A DNA stretch of 64,000 nt from Bradyrhizobium sp. Arg816 (GTDB lineage: Bacteria > Pseudomonadota > Alphaproteobacteria > Rhizobiales > Xanthobacteraceae). Position 1 is the first letter of the stretch, and every line of letters starts with the position of its first letter. The notes below the pieces were generated by a model, which ran no database searches, was not told where the DNA came from, and saw only the letters and a program-made list of their open reading frames with translations. Location: assembly GCF_029989365.1 (NCBI RefSeq), contig NZ_JAPRAQ010000009.1, forward strand, positions 124,001 through 188,000. Reading direction: 5' to 3'. The translations under genes and the position numbers were made by a program. Positions 50,528-58,653 of the stretch are shown here, piece after piece.

Positions 50528-52339
50528 TCACCGCCGCCCGAACAGCTTCTCCACATCGCTCAGCTTCAGCTCGACATAGGTCGGGCGGCCGTGATTGCAC
50601 TGGCCGGAGTTCGGGGTGTCCTCCATCTCGCGGAGCAGGGCGTTCATCTCCTCGGGCCTCAGCCGGCGGCCGGCGCGCACCGAGCCGTGGCAGGCCATGG
50701 TTGCGGCGACGTGCATCAGGCGGCGCTCCAGCGGCAGCGCCTCGTCCCATTCGGCCATATGCTCAGAGAGATCGCGCAGCAGTCCGCCTGCATTGGTCTT
50801 GCCGAGCAGCGACGGCGTCTCACGCACCGCGACCGCGCCGGGGCCGAAGGATTCGATCGCCAGCCCGAACGACGCAAGCTCCTCGCTGCGCTCGAGCAGG
50901 CGCTCGACCGTCGCCTCGTCCATCTCGACGATCTCGGGGATCAGCAGGATCTGCCGCTGCACGCCGTTGGCGGCGAGCGAGGCCTTCAGCCGCTCGTAGA
51001 CGATGCGCTCATGCGCGGCATGCTGGTCGACGATGATCAGGCCGTCGCGGGTCTGCGAGACGATGTAGGTCTCGTGGATCTGGGTGCGCGCCGCACCGAG
51101 CGGGCGGTCGACGAGGTCCGCCACCGGCTGCGTCTCGAACCGCACGTCCGCGCTGGGCGCGCCGACATCGAACGCGGCCTGCGCGCGCTCGGCGAAGGCA
51201 GGTGCGGCGGAGCCTTCGAATGACGGCATCGGCGCGACCGGGGCGGATGGCGAGGCGCGCCAGTCCCAGCTTGCCGGGCGCGGCGCAAAGGCCGGCCGGA
51301 ACGAGGACAACGCGCTCTCGCCACTGTTGGCGGCCGTGCGCCGGCCCTCGCGCGCGAGCGCTTCCTTCAGCCCGTGCACGATCAGTGCGCGCACGAGGCC
51401 GGCGTTGCGGAAGCGCACCTCGGTCTTGGCCGGATGCACATTGGCATCGACCTCGCGCGGATCGAGCGTGACGAACAGCGCCAGCACCGGATGGCGGTCG
51501 CGCGGCAGATAGTCGGCATAGGCCCCGCGCACGGCGCCGAGGATCAGCTTGTCGCGCACGGGACGGCCGTTGACGAAGAGATATTGCCCGAGCGCGTTGG
51601 CCTTGGTCAGCGCGGGCGCTGCGGCATAGCCGGCGACGACGACGCCCTCGCGCTCGGCATGGACCTCGATGGCGTGGCTGCGGAATTCTGCGCCGAGGAT
51701 ATCGCCGAGCCGCGTCAGCCGTCCGGCGGCGCCGGGCAGCGCGGCGGTCCAGGTCACCGGCGCGCGGTCCTCGCCCGCGAGCGTGAAGGCGACGTCGGGC
51801 CGCGCCATGGCAAGGCGCCTGACCACCTCGCGGATCGCCTCTGCCTCGGTGCGATCGGTCTTCAGGAATTTCAGCCGCGCGGGCGTTGCATAGAAGAGGT
51901 CGTTGACCTCGACGCGCGTGCCATGCGCCAGCGCCGCCGGCATGATCTCGGATTTGTCGCCGGCCTCGACTGACAGCGCCCAGGCATGCGGTTCGCTCGC
52001 ATGCCGCGTCGTGATGGAGAGACGCGCCACCGAGCCGATCGAGGGCAGGGCCTCGCCGCGGAACCCGAGCGTGCGGATCTGGAGCAAATCCTCGTCGTCG
52101 AGCTTGGAGGTGGCATGGCGTTCGACCGCGAGCGCGAGGTCCTTCGCGGTCATGCCGCCGCCGTCGTCGGTGATTCCGATCCGCCGCCGGCCGCCGCCAT
52201 CGGTGAAGACGTCGATCCGGCTCGCGCCGGCATCGATGGCATTCTCGACCAGTTCCTTGACCACGCTCGCCGGACGTTCGACCACCTCGCCGGCGGCGAT
52301 GCGGTTGACGACTTGCTCTGGCAGTTGGCGGACGGGCAT
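50528..52339 (-). CDS. mutL: DNA mismatch repair protein MutL (endonuclease type)
   Basis: A 603-residue mismatch repair ATPase. N-terminal GHKL motifs: VVKELVENAIDAGAS, ITDDGGGMTAKDL, TLGFRGEALPSIGSVARL and DVNVHPAKTEVRF. The C-terminal half contains DQHAAHERIVYE, which fits the DQHA-x2-E-x4-E endonuclease motif, plus MACHGSVRAGRRL and QCNHGRPTYVEL (the ACR and HGRP-type motifs of MutL endonucleases). So this MutL nicks DNA itself, as in organisms without MutH. It ends convergent with rsmD. Confidence 0.97.
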   Translation of the reverse strand: MPVRQLPEQVVNRIAAGEVVERPASVVKELVENAIDAGASRIDVFTDGGGRRRIGITDDGGGMTAKDLALAVERHATSKLDDEDLLQIRTLGFRGEALPSIGSVARLSITTRHASEPHAWALSVEAGDKSEIMPAALAHGTRVEVNDLFYATPARLKFLKTDRTEAEAIREVVRRLAMARPDVAFTLAGEDRAPVTWTAALPGAAGRLTRLGDILGAEFRSHAIEVHAEREGVVVAGYAAAPALTKANALGQYLFVNGRPVRDKLILGAVRGAYADYLPRDRHPVLALFVTLDPREVDANVHPAKTEVRFRNAGLVRALIVHGLKEALAREGRRTAANSGESALSSFRPAFAPRPASWDWRASPSAPVAPMPSFEGSAAPAFAERAQAAFDVGAPSADVRFETQPVADLVDRPLGAARTQIHETYIVSQTRDGLIIVDQHAAHERIVYERLKASLAANGVQRQILLIPEIVEMDEATVERLLERSEELASFGLAIESFGPGAVAVRETPSLLGKTNAGGLLRDLSEHMAEWDEALPLERRLMHVAATMACHGSVRAGRRLRPEEMNALLREMEDTPNSGQCNHGRPTYVELKLSDVEKLFGRR

Positions 52340-52580
52340 GGGGCTTTCGATCTGGATTCGCTGACGGCGCTATTCTAGGCCGTGTTGCGTCAAAAGCATG
52401 TGTTGGGCAACAACCGTGTGGCGGCTTGGGGACGAGGGATGCCTATCACATTGAAGGGATTGGACGTTCGAGAAAATCGCGCAACCGGGACGGAGCGGTC
52501 GTCCTGCTGCCGTCCTGATTGTGGGGGGCCGGACAGCGGTGTAGCATCGTGAAAAAATGGCAAAAGGACGGGAGGACGCC

Positions 52581-52898
52581 ATGTGCCATCTCTTCGCGCA
52601 CCAGCCCCAACGCGACTACGAATCCCAGACCCGCTCGCTCAGGATCGGCGGGCACTGCACCTCGATCCGGCTGGAAATGGCGTTCTGGGACACGCTGGAG
52701 GAGATCGCGGCCAAGGAGAACATGAGCGTCGGAAAATTCCTGACCACGCTCTACAACGAGGTGCTCGACCATCACGGCGAGGTCAATAATTTCGCCTCGC
52801 TGCTGCGCTGCTCCTGCCTGATCTACCGCTCCCGGAGCATGGTGCCGGTGCAGGAGTTCAAGGGTAACGTCACGCCGATCCTTGATGCGGCCGAATAG
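52581..52898 (+). CDS. Ribbon-helix-helix protein (RHH_4 type)
   Basis: A 105-residue protein: QTRSLRIGGHCTSIRLEMAFWDTLEEIAAKENMSVGKFLTTLYNEVLDHHGEVNNFASLLRCSCLIY. The beta strand (TSIRLE) and the two helices are the RHH_4 pattern found in alphaproteobacterial small regulators, here with an N-terminal extension that includes Cys and His (MCHLFAHQ). The ATG at 52581 has GGGAGG upstream, better than ATG 52557. It stands alone, divergent from mutL, and may regulate it or distant genes. Confidence 0.85.
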   Translation: MCHLFAHQPQRDYESQTRSLRIGGHCTSIRLEMAFWDTLEEIAAKENMSVGKFLTTLYNEVLDHHGEVNNFASLLRCSCLIYRSRSMVPVQEFKGNVTPILDAAE

Positions 52899-52917
52899 CT
52901 ATCCCAACGAAAGTGCT

Positions 52918-52950
52918 TAGCCCGGATTACGCTTCGCTCCATCCGGGCTA
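52918..52950. repeat. Dispersed repeat family C, short copy
   Basis: TAGCCCGGAT at 52918-52927 is perfectly inverted as ATCCGGGCTA at 52941-52950. It is a shorter form of the element at 36814-36901. Confidence 0.85.
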
Positions 52951-52965
52951 CGATACTCTCTCCGC

Positions 52966-53052
52966 CGTCATTGCGAGGAGCTCTTGCGACGAAGCAATCC
53001 AGACCGTCACCGCGGTGGGATTCTGGATTGCTTCGCTTCGCTCGCAATGACG
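52966..53052. repeat. Dispersed repeat family B, second copy
   Basis: CGTCATTGCGAGGAG, then GAAGCAATCCAGA, then inverted TCTGGATTGCTTCGC and TCGCAATGACG. It is the same family as 15079-15164 and directly follows the family C copy, so the two palindromes stand in tandem. Confidence 0.87.
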
Positions 53053-53096
53053 GGGAGAGAGCGGTGGGCTCCATGCGGAGCCGATAACGCCCGACG

Positions 53097-54665
53097 TCAG
53101 ATCTCCTTCTTCTGCATCGCACCCGCCATGTAATCCGCCTGGCGGATCGCGAGTGCGACGATGGTCAGGGTCGGGTTGCAGGCCGCGCCGCTGGTGAACT
53201 GGCTGCCGTCGGAGACGAACAGGTTCTTGACGTCGTGGCTCTGTCCGAACTTGTTGACCACGCCATCCCGCGGCTTCTCGCTCATCCTGTTGGTGCCGAG
53301 ATTGTGCGTGCTCGGATAGGGTGGCGTCGGATAGGTCACGGTGGCGCCGACGGCGTCGTAGACCGCCGCACCCTGCTTGTAGGCATGTGCGCGCATCGCG
53401 AGGTCGTTGGGATGGTCGTCAAAATGCACGCTCGCGACCGCTTGGCCGAACTTGTCCTTCACGCTTGGGTCGAGCGTGATGCGGTTGGTCTCCTGCGGCA
53501 TGTCCTCGCCGACCAGCCACATGCCGGCCATCCTGGGATAGCCGTCGAGCGCGGCGGTGAACGGACGGCCCCAGGCGCCGGGATTGAGGAAGGCCGCCAT
53601 GAACGGCAAGCCGATCGACAGCGTCTCCATCTCGTAGCCGCCGACGAAGCCGCGCTTCGGATTGTTGGCGGCCTCGTCGCGAATGATGCCGGCCATGGTG
53701 GTGCCGCGATACATGTGCACGGATTTCTCGAACACGGCGTAGACGCTGCCGGTCATGTGCCGCATGTAGTTGCGGCCGACCTGGCCCGATGAATTGCCGA
53801 GGCCATCGGGGAACATGGTCGAGGCACTGTTTAGGAGCAGCCGCGGGCTCTCGATCGAATTGCCGGCGACCGCAACGATGCGCGCCTTCTGGCGCTGCAT
53901 CGCGCCACTCTCGTCGGCATACACGACGCCGGTGACCTTACCGCCGGCGTCGTGCTCGATCTTGACCGCCATGCTGCTCGGCCGCACCTCGAGATTGCCG
54001 GTCGCCTCGCCCTTGGGGATCTCGGTGTAGAGCGTCGACCATTTCGCGCCGGATTTGCAGCCCTGGAAGCAGAAGCCGATCTGCTGGCAGGCGCCGCGGC
54101 CGTCGCGCGGCTGGCTGTTGATCGCCATGTTGCCGGTGTGCACGGTCTTGTAGCCGAGCTTCTTGGCGCCGGCCTCCAGCACCTTGAAATTATTGTTGCC
54201 GGGAAGTCCGGGAATGCCGTTGGTGCGGGTTACACCCATCTTGTTCTCGGCCTTGGCGTACCACGGCTCCATCTCCGCCAGCGTGACCGGCCAGTCCAGC
54301 AGGTTCGCGCCTGGAATGTTGCCGTAGGCGCTCTTGACCTTGAACTCGTGCTCGTCAAAGCGCAGCGACGCGCCGGCCCAATGCGTCGTCGAGCCGCCGA
54401 CCGCCTTGACGATCCAGGCGGGAAGGCCCGCGAAATCCTTGGCGACGCGCCAGGTCCCCGACGTGGTGCGGGCATCGGTCCAGGCGAGCTGGGAAAAGCT
54501 CTCCCACTCGTCGTTGACGAAATCCTGGTTCTCGATGCGGGGACCCGCTTCGAGGATCACCACCTTGACGCCCTTCTGCGCGAGCTCGTTGCCCAGCGTG
54601 CCGCCGCCGGCACCGGAGCCGACGATCACCACAACGCTGGAGTCGTTCAGATCGAATTTTGCCAT
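53097..54665 (-). CDS. GMC family oxidoreductase (gluconate dehydrogenase-like flavoprotein subunit)
   Basis: A 522-residue FAD oxidoreductase. FAD-binding: VVIVGSGAGGGTLGNELAQKG, AVGGSTTHWAGASLRFDEHEF and, near the end, SDGSQFTSGAACNPTLTIVALAIRQADYM; the substrate part has THNLGTNRMSEKP with His and Asn, as in GMC family members. It oxidises a sugar, polyol or alcohol in the periplasm or at the membrane. It is the last gene of a unit with a subunit-3 protein (translocated by Tat), a VOC protein and cytochrome c, the arrangement of membrane-bound gluconate/fructose dehydrogenase. It has no signal peptide of its own, so it may ride with subunit 3. Confidence 0.9.
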   Translation of the reverse strand: MAKFDLNDSSVVVIVGSGAGGGTLGNELAQKGVKVVILEAGPRIENQDFVNDEWESFSQLAWTDARTTSGTWRVAKDFAGLPAWIVKAVGGSTTHWAGASLRFDEHEFKVKSAYGNIPGANLLDWPVTLAEMEPWYAKAENKMGVTRTNGIPGLPGNNNFKVLEAGAKKLGYKTVHTGNMAINSQPRDGRGACQQIGFCFQGCKSGAKWSTLYTEIPKGEATGNLEVRPSSMAVKIEHDAGGKVTGVVYADESGAMQRQKARIVAVAGNSIESPRLLLNSASTMFPDGLGNSSGQVGRNYMRHMTGSVYAVFEKSVHMYRGTTMAGIIRDEAANNPKRGFVGGYEMETLSIGLPFMAAFLNPGAWGRPFTAALDGYPRMAGMWLVGEDMPQETNRITLDPSVKDKFGQAVASVHFDDHPNDLAMRAHAYKQGAAVYDAVGATVTYPTPPYPSTHNLGTNRMSEKPRDGVVNKFGQSHDVKNLFVSDGSQFTSGAACNPTLTIVALAIRQADYMAGAMQKKEI

Positions 54666-54694
54666 ATGCGTTCTCCTGAACCGTTGGGTGAGTC

Positions 54695-55243
54695 TTAAGC
54701 CTTCGGCAGCCAGTCGATGTCGGCAAAGCCGCGGTTGATGTAGCCGCCGTGCTCGGCGGAGGAGCCCTCGTAGCCGAAGCGCGGCCAGACCTCTTTCTGG
54801 TTGTAGAGCGACACGACGAGATCGCCGCGCACCTTCTGGAAGAAGTCGCTCTGCTCGATCTCCGTCAGCAGCACCACGCGGTCGGCTTCCCATGGCACTT
54901 CGGCGTAAGCGAGCTTGTGGCGATCCCGTGCATTCTGGTCGAGCCGCGTGATGCCGTCGCTGATCAGTGATTTGACGGCGGGGTCTTTGGCCGCCTTGCC
55001 GTCCCACGGCTTGATCGCTGTGATGTAGTAGCTGTCGCCGAGGACATCGTGCGGATAGATGTCGCGCGCGACCTTCAGCAGCGTCTTCATCGTCGCCGGC
55101 GAGAGCGTGCTGGCATCATCGGCCCAGGCATCTTCGATGCTGACGGCGACGCTGGTCGCGACAGCGACGACCGGCACGGCGGTCGCCGCGCCCTTGAGAA
55201 AGACGCGGCGGCTGTGCTTGCTTCGACGATCGACTTCTCTCAT
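54695..55243 (-). CDS. Gluconate 2-dehydrogenase subunit 3 family protein, Tat-exported
   Basis: A 182-residue protein with a twin-arginine signal, HSRRVFLKGAATAVPVVAVATSVAVSIEDAWADD. The mature part LSPATMKTLLKVARDIYPHDVLGDSYYITAIKPWDGKAA and SDFFQKVRGDLVVSLYNQKEVWPRFGYEGSSAEHGGYINRGFADIDWLPK is the subunit 3 pattern of gluconate 2-dehydrogenase and similar GMC complexes. It forms a small partner of the flavoprotein and directs the folded complex through the Tat system. The gene is 29 bases upstream of the GMC gene. Confidence 0.9.
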   Translation of the reverse strand: MREVDRRSKHSRRVFLKGAATAVPVVAVATSVAVSIEDAWADDASTLSPATMKTLLKVARDIYPHDVLGDSYYITAIKPWDGKAAKDPAVKSLISDGITRLDQNARDRHKLAYAEVPWEADRVVLLTEIEQSDFFQKVRGDLVVSLYNQKEVWPRFGYEGSSAEHGGYINRGFADIDWLPKA

Positions 55244-55287
55244 GGCATTCCTCCGTAGATTTTGTGATTTGGATCTTGTGATTTTGA

Positions 55288-55683
55288 TCAGCCGAAACGA
55301 CCCCCTCGCTGGATCACCTCGATCTTATAGCCATCGGGATCGCTGACGAAGAAGAAGCGCGCCAGCGTCCTGCCATCGTGCTTGAAGTCGCGCAGCGGTC
55401 CCGGTGCGAGCTTCTCGCGCTCGAATCGGGCATGTTCGGCATCGAGATCCTCGACCACCACGGCAATATGTCCGTAGCCGTCGCCGAGCTGGTACGGCTC
55501 CTTGCGGTCGAAATTCACGGTCAGCTCGACCTCGAAAGGTGAGGAGGGGTGACGCAGGTAGATCAGGGCAAAGTCGGAAAATTTCAGGTGGCCGGCGACC
55601 TCCAGGCCGAAGGCGCGCTTGTAGAAGTCGAGCGAGCGGGCCTCGTCGAGCACGCGGATCATGGAATGAACGGGCTTTGCCAT
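55288..55683 (-). CDS. VOC family (glyoxalase/bleomycin-resistance type) protein
   Basis: A 131-residue protein of the vicinal oxygen chelate fold: SMIRVLDEARSLDFYKRAFGLEVAGHLKFSDFALIYLRHPSSPFEVELTVNFDR, then GYGHIAVVVEDLDAEHARFEREKL and FFFVSDPDGYKIEVIQRG. The pattern is that of glyoxalase I-like enzymes (metal ligands His, Glu, His, Glu). It may be lactoylglutathione lyase. It lies between a cytochrome c gene (no gap) and the subunit 3 gene (44 bases), so it may be part of the same transcript. Confidence 0.85.
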   Translation of the reverse strand: MAKPVHSMIRVLDEARSLDFYKRAFGLEVAGHLKFSDFALIYLRHPSSPFEVELTVNFDRKEPYQLGDGYGHIAVVVEDLDAEHARFEREKLAPGPLRDFKHDGRTLARFFFVSDPDGYKIEVIQRGGRFG

Positions 55684-56070
55684 TCAGTTCTGCTCCTTGA
55701 GAAAAGCGATGATGGCGGCGCGCGTTTCCGGCTTCGCCTGCCGGTAGACCATGGTCACGCCGGGAATGACGGCTTGCGGATTGCTCAGCCAGGCGTCGAG
55801 CTTGGTCTCGTCCCAGGCGAAGTCCGCTTTCGATAGCGGCTCCGAGTATTTAAAACCTTCGCTCTTGCCGGCGGGACGGCCGACGACCTTCACCAGCGGC
55901 GGGCCTTGCCGCATCGGTTCCGACTGGGTGAGTGTGTGGCACACCGCGCATTGCTGCTTGAACAGTGTCGCGCCATCCGGCTGCTTGGCGGCCGGCGAGG
56001 GCATTTGCGCATCGGCAACCCGCACCACCAGCACCATCGCGGTGCACAATCCCAGCACGATTGCGCGCAT
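55684..56070 (-). CDS. Class I cytochrome c, exported
   Basis: A c-type cytochrome of about 128 residues with a signal peptide (MRAIVLGLCTAMVLVVRVADAQ). The haem site is FKQQCAVCHTL (CxxCH), and the sixth ligand Met lies in VIPGVTMVYRQAK. It passes electrons from the GMC flavoprotein to the terminal oxidase. The start is uncertain: ATG 56070 fits the signal, with 56094 and GTG 56106 as longer choices. The stop is adjacent to the start of the VOC gene. It is the first gene of the GMC cluster. Confidence 0.9.
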   Translation of the reverse strand: MRAIVLGLCTAMVLVVRVADAQMPSPAAKQPDGATLFKQQCAVCHTLTQSEPMRQGPPLVKVVGRPAGKSEGFKYSEPLSKADFAWDETKLDAWLSNPQAVIPGVTMVYRQAKPETRAAIIAFLKEQN

Positions 56071-56373
56071 CGCCAAGAATCCGCCCATCCACATCAACGT
56101 GCGCAAACTCTAGGCGGCGTCAAAGATGCGGTGGTAGTAGCGGGCTGTTTCGCTGCGCGCGGAGACACTGGTGGCTGCGTGTGTTCCGCAATGCCTTATA
56201 TGCGGAGCACAATTCCGCGAAACCGCCGTCAAATCCCTAAACGATCACCACACCATGCGCATTGCATGACGACCGCGCCGCTTGAACTCTCTACGCGATG
56301 CAATGACCCGGTGCAGGTGAGCGGCGCAGGATGCAGCCGAGCCATTCGTCGCGGAATAATCCAGGAGAAATGG
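56071..56373. other. Gene-free divergent region
   Basis: About 300 bases upstream of both the cytochrome c gene and the small exported protein gene. It must carry both promoters. I saw no clear operator or repeat. Confidence 0.35.
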
Positions 56374-56679
56374 ATGAAGTTGGTGAAGACCTCGATGATC
56401 GCATGCGCCCTGTCGGCTCTCATTGCGACGCCCGTTCTCGCGCAAGGCGCGCCACCCGCCAAAACAGGCGGCACCGTGCAAGGCAAACCGATGCAAGGCA
56501 GCACAATGGGCAGCGGGGATGAGGAGATGAATGCTCAGCCGGGCGCGGCGGGCGAGAAGACGGGTATGAAGTCGACCAAAGGCACCAAGGGCACGGTCGG
56601 CACCACCGGTAGCGCTGCGCATAAGGGAACCGCCGACGATTCCGCGACGGGCGGTGCAGCGCCGGGCAAGCGTTACTAG
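56374..56679 (+). CDS. Small exported Gly/Thr/Lys-rich protein
   Basis: A 101-residue protein with a signal peptide (MKLVKTSMIACALSALIATPVLAQ). The rest is disordered-looking: Gly, Thr, Lys, Ala and Met (STMGSGDEEMNAQPG, MKSTKGTKGTVGTTGSAAHKG). Small secreted proteins of this kind occur widely in Bradyrhizobium, with no known function. AGGAGA lies five bases before the ATG. A strong terminator follows at 56700. Confidence 0.65.
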   Translation: MKLVKTSMIACALSALIATPVLAQGAPPAKTGGTVQGKPMQGSTMGSGDEEMNAQPGAAGEKTGMKSTKGTKGTVGTTGSAAHKGTADDSATGGAAPGKRY

Positions 56680-56699
56680 TCCCGTCGGGTGAAGCAAGC

Positions 56700-56732
56700 A
56701 AACTCCGGTCGCCCTGCGGCCGGAGTTTTTTT
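56700..56732 (+). terminator. Terminator between the small exported gene and arfB
   Basis: AAACTCCGG pairs with CCGGAGTTT around a short GC loop, followed by a run of T residues (56726-56732). Confidence 0.88.
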
Positions 56733-56748
56733 GACTGGATCGGCTTTG

Positions 56749-57168
56749 CTAGTCGTCGAAGCGGCCGCCGCCGCGCCCAGCCTTGATGTCGCTGCGGCGC
56801 TTCTTGCCGTCGAGCCGGCGCTGCTTGGAGCCAAAGGTCGGCCGCGTGGCGCGGCGCGGCTTCGGCCGTATCATCGCCTCGGTCAGGATCTCGACGAGCC
56901 GGTCGATGGCGTCCTGGCGGTTACGCTCCTGGGTGCGGAAGCGCTGGGCGTGGATCACGATCACGCCGTCCTTGGTCATGCGCTGGCCGGCAATGCGGGC
57001 GAGCCGGATCGCCGCATCCTCCGGCAAGGTCAGCTTGCGCGTGTCGAAGCGCAGCTGGGCCGAGGTCGAGACCTTGTTGACGTTCTGCCCGCCCGGGCCG
57101 GAGGCGCGGACAAAGCCGATCTCGATATCGTCCTCGTCGATGACGAGATCGCGGGATATCCGCAGCAT
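56749..57168 (-). CDS. arfB: Alternative ribosome-rescue factor ArfB (peptidyl-tRNA hydrolase)
   Basis: A 139-residue release-factor homologue that frees ribosomes stalled at the end of broken messages. It has the catalytic GGQ in RASGPGGQNVNKVST, the rest of the release factor domain 3 (SAQLRFDTRKLTLPEDAAIRLARIAGQRMTKDGVIVIHAQRFRTQERNRQDAIDRL) and a long basic tail (RRLDGKKRRSDIKAGRGGGRF) that enters the mRNA channel. The ATG at 57168 gives the standard length; the frame is open to 57228 with no support. It is separated from the peptidase gene by a terminator. Confidence 0.94.
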   Translation of the reverse strand: MLRISRDLVIDEDDIEIGFVRASGPGGQNVNKVSTSAQLRFDTRKLTLPEDAAIRLARIAGQRMTKDGVIVIHAQRFRTQERNRQDAIDRLVEILTEAMIRPKPRRATRPTFGSKQRRLDGKKRRSDIKAGRGGGRFDD

Positions 57169-57239
57169 GATGGCACCATTCGTGATGTCCGGACATATCG
57201 CGGACGTCCACGTTCGGCAATGGCGCATCCTGGAAACGC

Positions 57240-57265
57240 AAATGGCCGGGCGAGCCCGGCCATTT
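57240..57265 (-). terminator. Terminator after the M16 peptidase pair
   Basis: AAATGGCCGGG pairs with CCCGGCCATTT (11-bp perfect stem, loop CGAG in plus-strand reading). On the minus strand it is followed by TTTGCGTTT. Confidence 0.8.
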
Positions 57266-57285
57266 CAGGAAAACGTCAGGGGACG

Positions 57286-58653
57286 TTAGTTCGACTTCGT
57301 CGCCGGTGCCGCGGCCGGTTGCGCGGCGGCCTGTGGGGCGCGGCCAACGACCACGGTCAGGAGGCCCTGGCCCCAGAGGCGCTTGGCGGCGGCCTTGGCG
57401 TCGTCCAGTGTCACCGCGTCGACGATGGCGTTGCGCTTCTCGATATAGTCGATCGGCAGCTTGTCCTGCTGGTATTGCAGCAGCGCCTGCGCGAGCTTCG
57501 AGGAGGTATCCAGCGCCAGCATCTGGGAGCCCTTGAGGTAGGACTTGGCCTCGTCGAGCTCCTTCTGCGTCGGGCCCTCCTCGGCGATGCGGCGCACTTC
57601 CTTGTCGATGGCGTCGATGGTGTCGCCGGCACGGTCGGCGCGGGTGCCGGTGTTGCCGATGAAGACCGCCGAATGCTCCATCCAGAGCAGCGATTCGAAC
57701 ACGGAATAAGCCAGCCCGCGCTTCTCGCGCACCTCGCGATAGAGCCGCGAGGACAATCCGCCGCCGCCCAGGATGTGGTTGACGACATAGGCGGCCATGA
57801 AGTTCGGATCGCTGCGCTTCACGCCGGGGCCGCCGAAGGTGATCACGGTCTGGGGCACGTCGAGCGGCACGAAGGCGCGCTGCGGCGGTTTTGCCGCCTC
57901 GACGTCGGCGACCGGCGTGAGATTGGCCTTTGCGGGCAGGCTACCAAAAGTGTGGTCGAGCAGTTTGCCGAGCGTGGCCGGATCGACGTCGCCGACCACC
58001 GCGATCTTCAGCCCGTCCTTCGCAATCACGCGGCCGACATAATCCTTCATGTCGGCGACCGTGATGGTCGGCACGCTGTCCAGCGTGCCATTGGTCTGCC
58101 GGCCATAGGGATGGTCGCCGAACGCGACCTCGAGGAATTTGCGGCTCGCCAGCGACGACGGATTGGTGGTCTCGCGGCGCAGGCCCGAGATCACCTGTGA
58201 GCGGATGCGCTCGACGTCGACGGTGTCGAAATGCGGCGAGGTCAGCGCGCTCCTGAGCAGGTCGAAGGCTTCGTCCTTGTTGTCGCGCAGCATCCGCAGG
58301 CTGCCGCGAAAGGTGTCGCGGGTGGCGCTGAAGGAGAGCTCGATGGCGCGGCGATCGAGCCGCTCATGGAAGGTCTTGGAGTCGAGATCGCCGGAGCCTT
58401 CGTCGAGGAGGTCGCCGACCAGATTGGCGACGCCGGACTTGTCCTTGGGATCCTGCGCCGAGCCGCCGGCAAAGGAATATTCCATGGCGATCAGCGGCAC
58501 GGTCGCATCCTGTACGAACCAGGCTTCGATGCCGCCCGGCGAAGTCAGGTGCTGGATTTTTGCAGCCGCCTGTGACGGCGAGACCGTAGCCAGCGCGAGT
58601 GCCGCGCCGGTGGCAAGCGAGAATGCAACGCGTCGAAGGAAGGGATAGGTCAC
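57286..58653 (-). CDS. M16 family peptidase-like protein, inactive subunit
   Basis: A 455-residue exported protein with a signal peptide (FLRRVAFSLATGAALALATVSPSQAA) and the two-lobe M16 fold: GGIEAWFVQDATVPLIAMEYSFAGGSAQDPKDKSGVANLVGDLLDEG, then VTITVADMKDYVGRVIAKDGL and NHILGGGGLSSRLYREVREKRGLAYSV. The zinc motif HxxEH is absent at the usual place (SGVANLVGDLL). So this is the non-catalytic partner, likely making a heterodimer with the active protein upstream. GTG 58653 overlaps the previous stop (GTGA), with GAGGAGA upstream. Confidence 0.9.
   Translation of the reverse strand: MTYPFLRRVAFSLATGAALALATVSPSQAAAKIQHLTSPGGIEAWFVQDATVPLIAMEYSFAGGSAQDPKDKSGVANLVGDLLDEGSGDLDSKTFHERLDRRAIELSFSATRDTFRGSLRMLRDNKDEAFDLLRSALTSPHFDTVDVERIRSQVISGLRRETTNPSSLASRKFLEVAFGDHPYGRQTNGTLDSVPTITVADMKDYVGRVIAKDGLKIAVVGDVDPATLGKLLDHTFGSLPAKANLTPVADVEAAKPPQRAFVPLDVPQTVITFGGPGVKRSDPNFMAAYVVNHILGGGGLSSRLYREVREKRGLAYSVFESLLWMEHSAVFIGNTGTRADRAGDTIDAIDKEVRRIAEEGPTQKELDEAKSYLKGSQMLALDTSSKLAQALLQYQQDKLPIDYIEKRNAIVDAVTLDDAKAAAKRLWGQGLLTVVVGRAPQAAAQPAAAPATKSN

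Noticed and set aside
56689..58200. 503-codon plus-strand frame across arfB and the M16 gene
   Set aside because: Antisense to two confident genes and crosses a terminator and an intergenic gap.
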